Source of the DNA: Flavobacterium sp.
GTDB lineage: Bacteria > Bacteroidota > Bacteroidia > Flavobacteriales > Flavobacteriaceae
Assembly: GCF_020217025.1 (NCBI RefSeq)
Contig: NZ_JAIWOF010000024.1
Location: forward strand, 1 to 10,000
Length of the DNA stretch: 10,000 nucleotides
Direction of reading: 5' to 3'
Part shown: piece by piece, positions 7,768-10,000 of the stretch
Numbering within the stretch: the first letter of the stretch is position 1
Layout of the letters: each line of letters opens with the position of its first letter
Notes under the pieces: generated by a model
Database searches by the model: none
What the model saw: only the letters and a program-made list of their open reading frames with translations
What the model was told of the DNA's origin: nothing
Translations under genes and position numbers: made by a program

Positions 7768-8256
7768 TTAAGATGGATCAACTAAGAATAATGGTTGATC
7801 AAATTCAACTGGAGATGAATCATCTACTAAAATTTTCACGATTTTACCTGAAACTTCAGATTCGATTTCGTTGAATAATTTCATTGCTTCAATCACACAA
7901 AGAACATCTCCTTTTCCGATAGTTGAACCTACTTCAACAAACATTGGTTTGTCAGGAGCTGGTTTTCTATAGAAAGTACCAATGATTGGTGATTTTACTG
8001 TAATATATTTTGCATTATCATCAGCTGCTGGAGTTGCTGCTGGAGCATCTGCAACTACTGGAGCTGCTGCTATTTGAGGAGCTGCCATTTGTGGAGCCGC
8101 TTGCATAGGCATTTGCTGTACATAAGTTGTTGTACTTTCTGTTCCTTCAGCAGTTGTTTTTATGGTGATTTTAAAATCGTCCATTTCTAATTTTACTTCT
8201 GTAGCACCTGATTTAGCTACAAATTTGATTAGGTTTTGAATCTCTCTAATATCCAT
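7768..8256 (-). CDS. accB: Acetyl-CoA carboxylase biotin carboxyl carrier protein
   Basis: This 162-residue protein carries the covalently bound biotin that shuttles carboxyl groups between AccC and the carboxyltransferase. Residues 1-35 are the conserved N-terminal segment (IREIQNLIKFVAKSGATEVKLE). Residues about 45-80 form a flexible Ala/Pro/Gln/Met-rich linker. Residues about 84-162 are the biotinyl domain, with Lys126 in the EAMK motif as the biotin site and the 'thumb' region YRKPAPDKPMFVEVG before it. Length and layout are normal for AccB. It lies between fabH (27-base gap upstream) and accC, supporting co-transcription and matched expression. Confidence 0.97.
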   Translation of the reverse strand: MDIREIQNLIKFVAKSGATEVKLEMDDFKITIKTTAEGTESTTTYVQQMPMQAAPQMAAPQIAAAPVVADAPAATPAADDNAKYITVKSPIIGTFYRKPAPDKPMFVEVGSTIGKGDVLCVIEAMKLFNEIESEVSGKIVKILVDDSSPVEFDQPLFLVDPS

Positions 8257-8283
8257 AATATTTGATTTAGTTTAGTTTTGTTA

Positions 8284-9279
8284 TTATTTAGTGTAAGCCC
8301 ATTTTAAATAGATAGCACCCCATGTGAATCCGCCACCAAAAGCTGCAAAGATAATGTTATCTCCTTTTTTCAATTGGTTTTCGAAATCTGATAATAGTAA
8401 AGGTAGGGTTGCCGAAGTAGTATTTCCGTATTTTTGAATGTTGATTAAAACTTTAGCTTCGTCTAATCCCATTCTATTTGCTGTAGCATCAATAATTCTT
8501 CTATTGGCCTGATGTGCTACTAACCAATTGATATCGTCGTGAGACAAATTGTTACGCTCCATGATTTTCTCACTCACATCAGCCATTCCAGAAACGGCGT
8601 ATTTGAAAACCGTTTTTCCATCTTGGAATACAAAATGTTGTTTGTTTTTTACGGTTTCTTCTGAAGGAGGCAAAATAGAACCACCTGCTTCAATTTTTAA
8701 GAATTCTCTTCCGATTCCATCACTTTTTAAGATTTCATCTTGAAGTCCTAATCCTTCGGTATTTGGTTCAAACAATACAGCTCCTGCCCCATCACCAAAG
8801 ATGATGCAAGTAGCTCTGTCTGTATAATCGATAATCGATGACATTTTATCAGAACCTATCAATAAAACTTTTTTGTATTTTCCAGATGCGATGTAAGCTG
8901 AAGCTGCAGACATTCCATAAAGGAAACTCGAACAAGCAGCTTGTAAATCAAATGCAAAGGCATTCGTTGCACCAATTTGTGTAGCTACATAAACTCCTGT
9001 TGAAGCTACTGGCATATCTGGAGTTGCCGTTGCCATAATCACTAAATCGATATCTTTAGGATCTAAATTGGCTTTTTCTAATAAATTTTGAGCGGCTTTA
9101 ATCGCCATGAAAGAAGTCCCTTTTCCTTCTTCTTTTAACAATCTTCTTTCTTTAATTCCGGTACGAGTGGTAATCCATTCGTCATTGGTATCTACTAATG
9201 TTTCCAATACTTGATTCGACAAAACAAAGTCGGGAACATAAGAACCTACTGCCGTAATTGCTGCTGTTATTTTATTCAT
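8284..9279 (-). CDS. fabH: 3-oxoacyl-[acyl-carrier-protein] synthase III
   Basis: FabH condenses an acyl-CoA starter (acetyl-CoA, or branched starters in many Bacteroidota) with malonyl-ACP to open fatty-acid synthesis. The protein has 331 residues, the usual length. The thiolase-fold triad is complete: Cys116 in LQAACSSF, His256 in VAHQANRRI and Asn286 in YGNTTSA. The EWITTRTGIKERR segment near residue 34 and the glycine-rich GDGAGAVLF and FGGGFTWGA segments are typical. Which starter it prefers cannot be read from the sequence. The gene lies 166 bases after rpmF, past a terminator-like hairpin, and leads directly into accB. This suggests it is the first gene of its own transcript. Confidence 0.97.
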   Translation of the reverse strand: MNKITAAITAVGSYVPDFVLSNQVLETLVDTNDEWITTRTGIKERRLLKEEGKGTSFMAIKAAQNLLEKANLDPKDIDLVIMATATPDMPVASTGVYVATQIGATNAFAFDLQAACSSFLYGMSAASAYIASGKYKKVLLIGSDKMSSIIDYTDRATCIIFGDGAGAVLFEPNTEGLGLQDEILKSDGIGREFLKIEAGGSILPPSEETVKNKQHFVFQDGKTVFKYAVSGMADVSEKIMERNNLSHDDINWLVAHQANRRIIDATANRMGLDEAKVLINIQKYGNTTSATLPLLLSDFENQLKKGDNIIFAAFGGGFTWGAIYLKWAYTK

Positions 9280-9346
9280 CTTCGATTAATTTTTCCTTCT
9301 GAATTTTTAGGATTCAAAAAGTGGTGGAAATTACAAAAAAAATTTC

Positions 9347-9384
9347 AAACGAATCCTATTCGTTTTTGTTAATTTAAAACGAAT
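9347..9384. promoter_or_regulatory. Cluster of three AAACGAAT sites upstream of fabH; possible operator or hairpin
   Basis: On the + strand, AAACGAAT (9347-9354) and ATTCGTTT (9358-9365) form a perfect 8-bp inverted repeat with a 3-base loop. A third copy, AAACGAAT, is at 9377-9384. The group sits between the rpmF terminator and the fabH start, where a promoter is expected. On the minus strand the hairpin is followed after four bases (GAAA) by eight T residues, so a second terminator is the main alternative to a regulator-binding site. No exact TAnnTTTG element was found in this spacer. Confidence 0.45.
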
Positions 9385-9394
9385 GGGTACTTAA

Positions 9395-9423
9395 CAAAAA
9401 AACTCTCACAATGTGAGAGTTTT
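9395..9423 (-). terminator. Terminator-like hairpin between rpmF and fabH
   Basis: The stem ACTCTCAC (9402-9409) / GTGAGAGT (9413-9420) closes a 3-base loop. Read on the minus strand, the hairpin is followed by a run of T residues (an A-run on the + strand, about 9396-9402). It starts about 22 bases after the rpmF stop codon. Whether it fully ends transcription or only attenuates read-through into fabH cannot be told from sequence. Confidence 0.85.
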
Positions 9424-9445
9424 CTCTATTTTTTTGTTGATGCAA

Positions 9446-9640
9446 TTAAGCCACTGCTTCATTTTTATCAATTACAACTTGACCTCTGTAGTACATTTTA
9501 CCTTCATGCCAGTAAGCTCTGTGGTATAAGTGTGCTTCACCAGTAATTGGACATGTTGCGATTTGAGCAACTGTCGCTTTGTAATGTGTTCTTCTCTTAT
9601 CTCTTCTTGTAGACGACTGTCTTCTCTTAGGATGTGCCAT
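9446..9640 (-). CDS. rpmF: Large-subunit ribosomal protein bL32
   Basis: This 64-residue basic protein of the 50S subunit has the classic bL32 start [20 protein letters not shown]. The C-terminal half ([19 protein letters not shown]) keeps only one cysteine (Cys29) of the four that bind zinc in the zinc-ribbon form, so this is the zinc-independent type. It starts 9 bases after the DUF177 gene, the widespread yceD-rpmF pairing, so the two are almost certainly co-transcribed. Confidence 0.97.
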   Translation of the reverse strand: MAHPKRRQSSTRRDKRRTHYKATVAQIATCPITGEAHLYHRAYWHEGKMYYRGQVVIDKNEAVA

Positions 9641-9649
9641 TGTTCTATT

Positions 9650-10000
9650 TTATTTATCCGTTAATAGTTTTTTTAAATTCTCCCATCTAGGGTCAATATC
9701 ATTATTTTGTTGTTCTTCTTTTTTGTTTTCTTTTGGAGAAAGCGATTCTAATTTTTCAATTACATCAGACAGCGAACCATCTTTAACACCAGGATGTACT
9801 CTACGTAAAGGCACCGACAATATAATTGATTCATATATATATTGTGCAACATTTACTTGAAACTCGCCATGTGGTAAAATGAGCAACTCCTCATTTTCAT
9901 CATTAAAGGCATCTCCAAACTTAACTAAAAGTTTTAATTTTCCTTTAATTGGTAAATCAAACTCTTCACCCGACACATCACAAGGTACATTTACAGTTCC
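9650..10000 (-). CDS. DUF177 (YceD-family) protein, 5' partial
   Basis: The frame is open to the window edge, giving 116 visible residues that begin GTVNVPCDVSGEEFDLPIKG. The start codon lies beyond position 10000; the GTG at 9974-9976 is an internal valine. The Cys-containing strand followed by acidic beta-rich sequence (FGDAFNDENEELLILPHGEF), and the tail with IDPRWENLKKLL, match the DUF177 pattern. Family members are linked to 23S rRNA accumulation or 50S biogenesis and usually sit directly before rpmF, as here. A Lys/Glu/Gln-rich linker precedes the conserved C-terminal tail. Confidence 0.9.
   Translation of the reverse strand, partial: GTVNVPCDVSGEEFDLPIKGKLKLLVKFGDAFNDENEELLILPHGEFQVNVAQYIYESIILSVPLRRVHPGVKDGSLSDVIEKLESLSPKENKKEEQQNNDIDPRWENLKKLLTDK

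Noticed and set aside
9974..9976. GTG as the start of the DUF177 gene
   Set aside because: The frame continues upstream to the window edge with good family sequence (VNVPCD), so this is an internal valine.
1..10000. Undescribed multi-gene system such as a defence or mobile island
   Set aside because: Apart from one small unknown gene, all genes belong to known secreted or housekeeping families. No mobile-element hallmarks were seen, and no obvious base-composition shift.

Overview
The window looks like chromosomal DNA of a Flavobacterium-like member of the Bacteroidota. It is AT-rich. Two products end in the 'YPNPV' type A sorting domain of the type IX secretion system (T9SS), GEVED and reprolysin modules occur together, start codons lack clear Shine-Dalgarno sequences, and promoter candidates resemble the Bacteroidota TTG-N(17-23)-TAnnTTTG pattern. 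These are family-level inferences; the species cannot be fixed from the sequence.

Positions 1-4767 (+ strand) hold three genes. The first is the 3' part of a large secreted reprolysin-type zinc metalloprotease, cut by the window start inside its HExxHxxGxNH zinc site, with Ig/PKD-like, two near-identical FN3, GEVED and T9SS sorting domains. A clear intrinsic terminator separates it from a Sec-exported S9 serine peptidase (DPP5/acylaminoacyl-peptidase-like). A spacer filled by a compound inverted repeat then leads to a small uncharacterised protein with an HExxH motif. This gene converges on a minus-strand gene (4778-6187) for a second T9SS cargo, which has about seven roughly 50-residue propeller-like repeats.

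Positions 6288-10000 (- strand) are a conserved housekeeping block. In transcription order it runs: DUF177/YceD-family protein (cut by the window end), rpmF (ribosomal protein bL32), fabH (beta-ketoacyl-ACP synthase III), accB (biotin carboxyl carrier protein) and accC (biotin carboxylase). AccB and AccC make and carry the carboxybiotin used to form malonyl-CoA, and FabH condenses acetyl-CoA with malonyl-ACP to start fatty-acid chains, so fabH-accB-accC is a functional unit for fatty-acid initiation. A terminator-like hairpin between rpmF and fabH and another after accC suggest two transcription units, yceD-rpmF and fabH-accB-accC.

No RNA genes, CRISPR arrays, insertion sequences, phage genes or defence genes were seen, and no gene-free stretch exceeds 300 bases. 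I did not find a convincing undescribed multi-gene system. The points most worth a second look are the HExxH orphan, the repeat-filled spacers at 4184-4250 and 7685-7765, and the AAACGAAT repeat cluster upstream of fabH.
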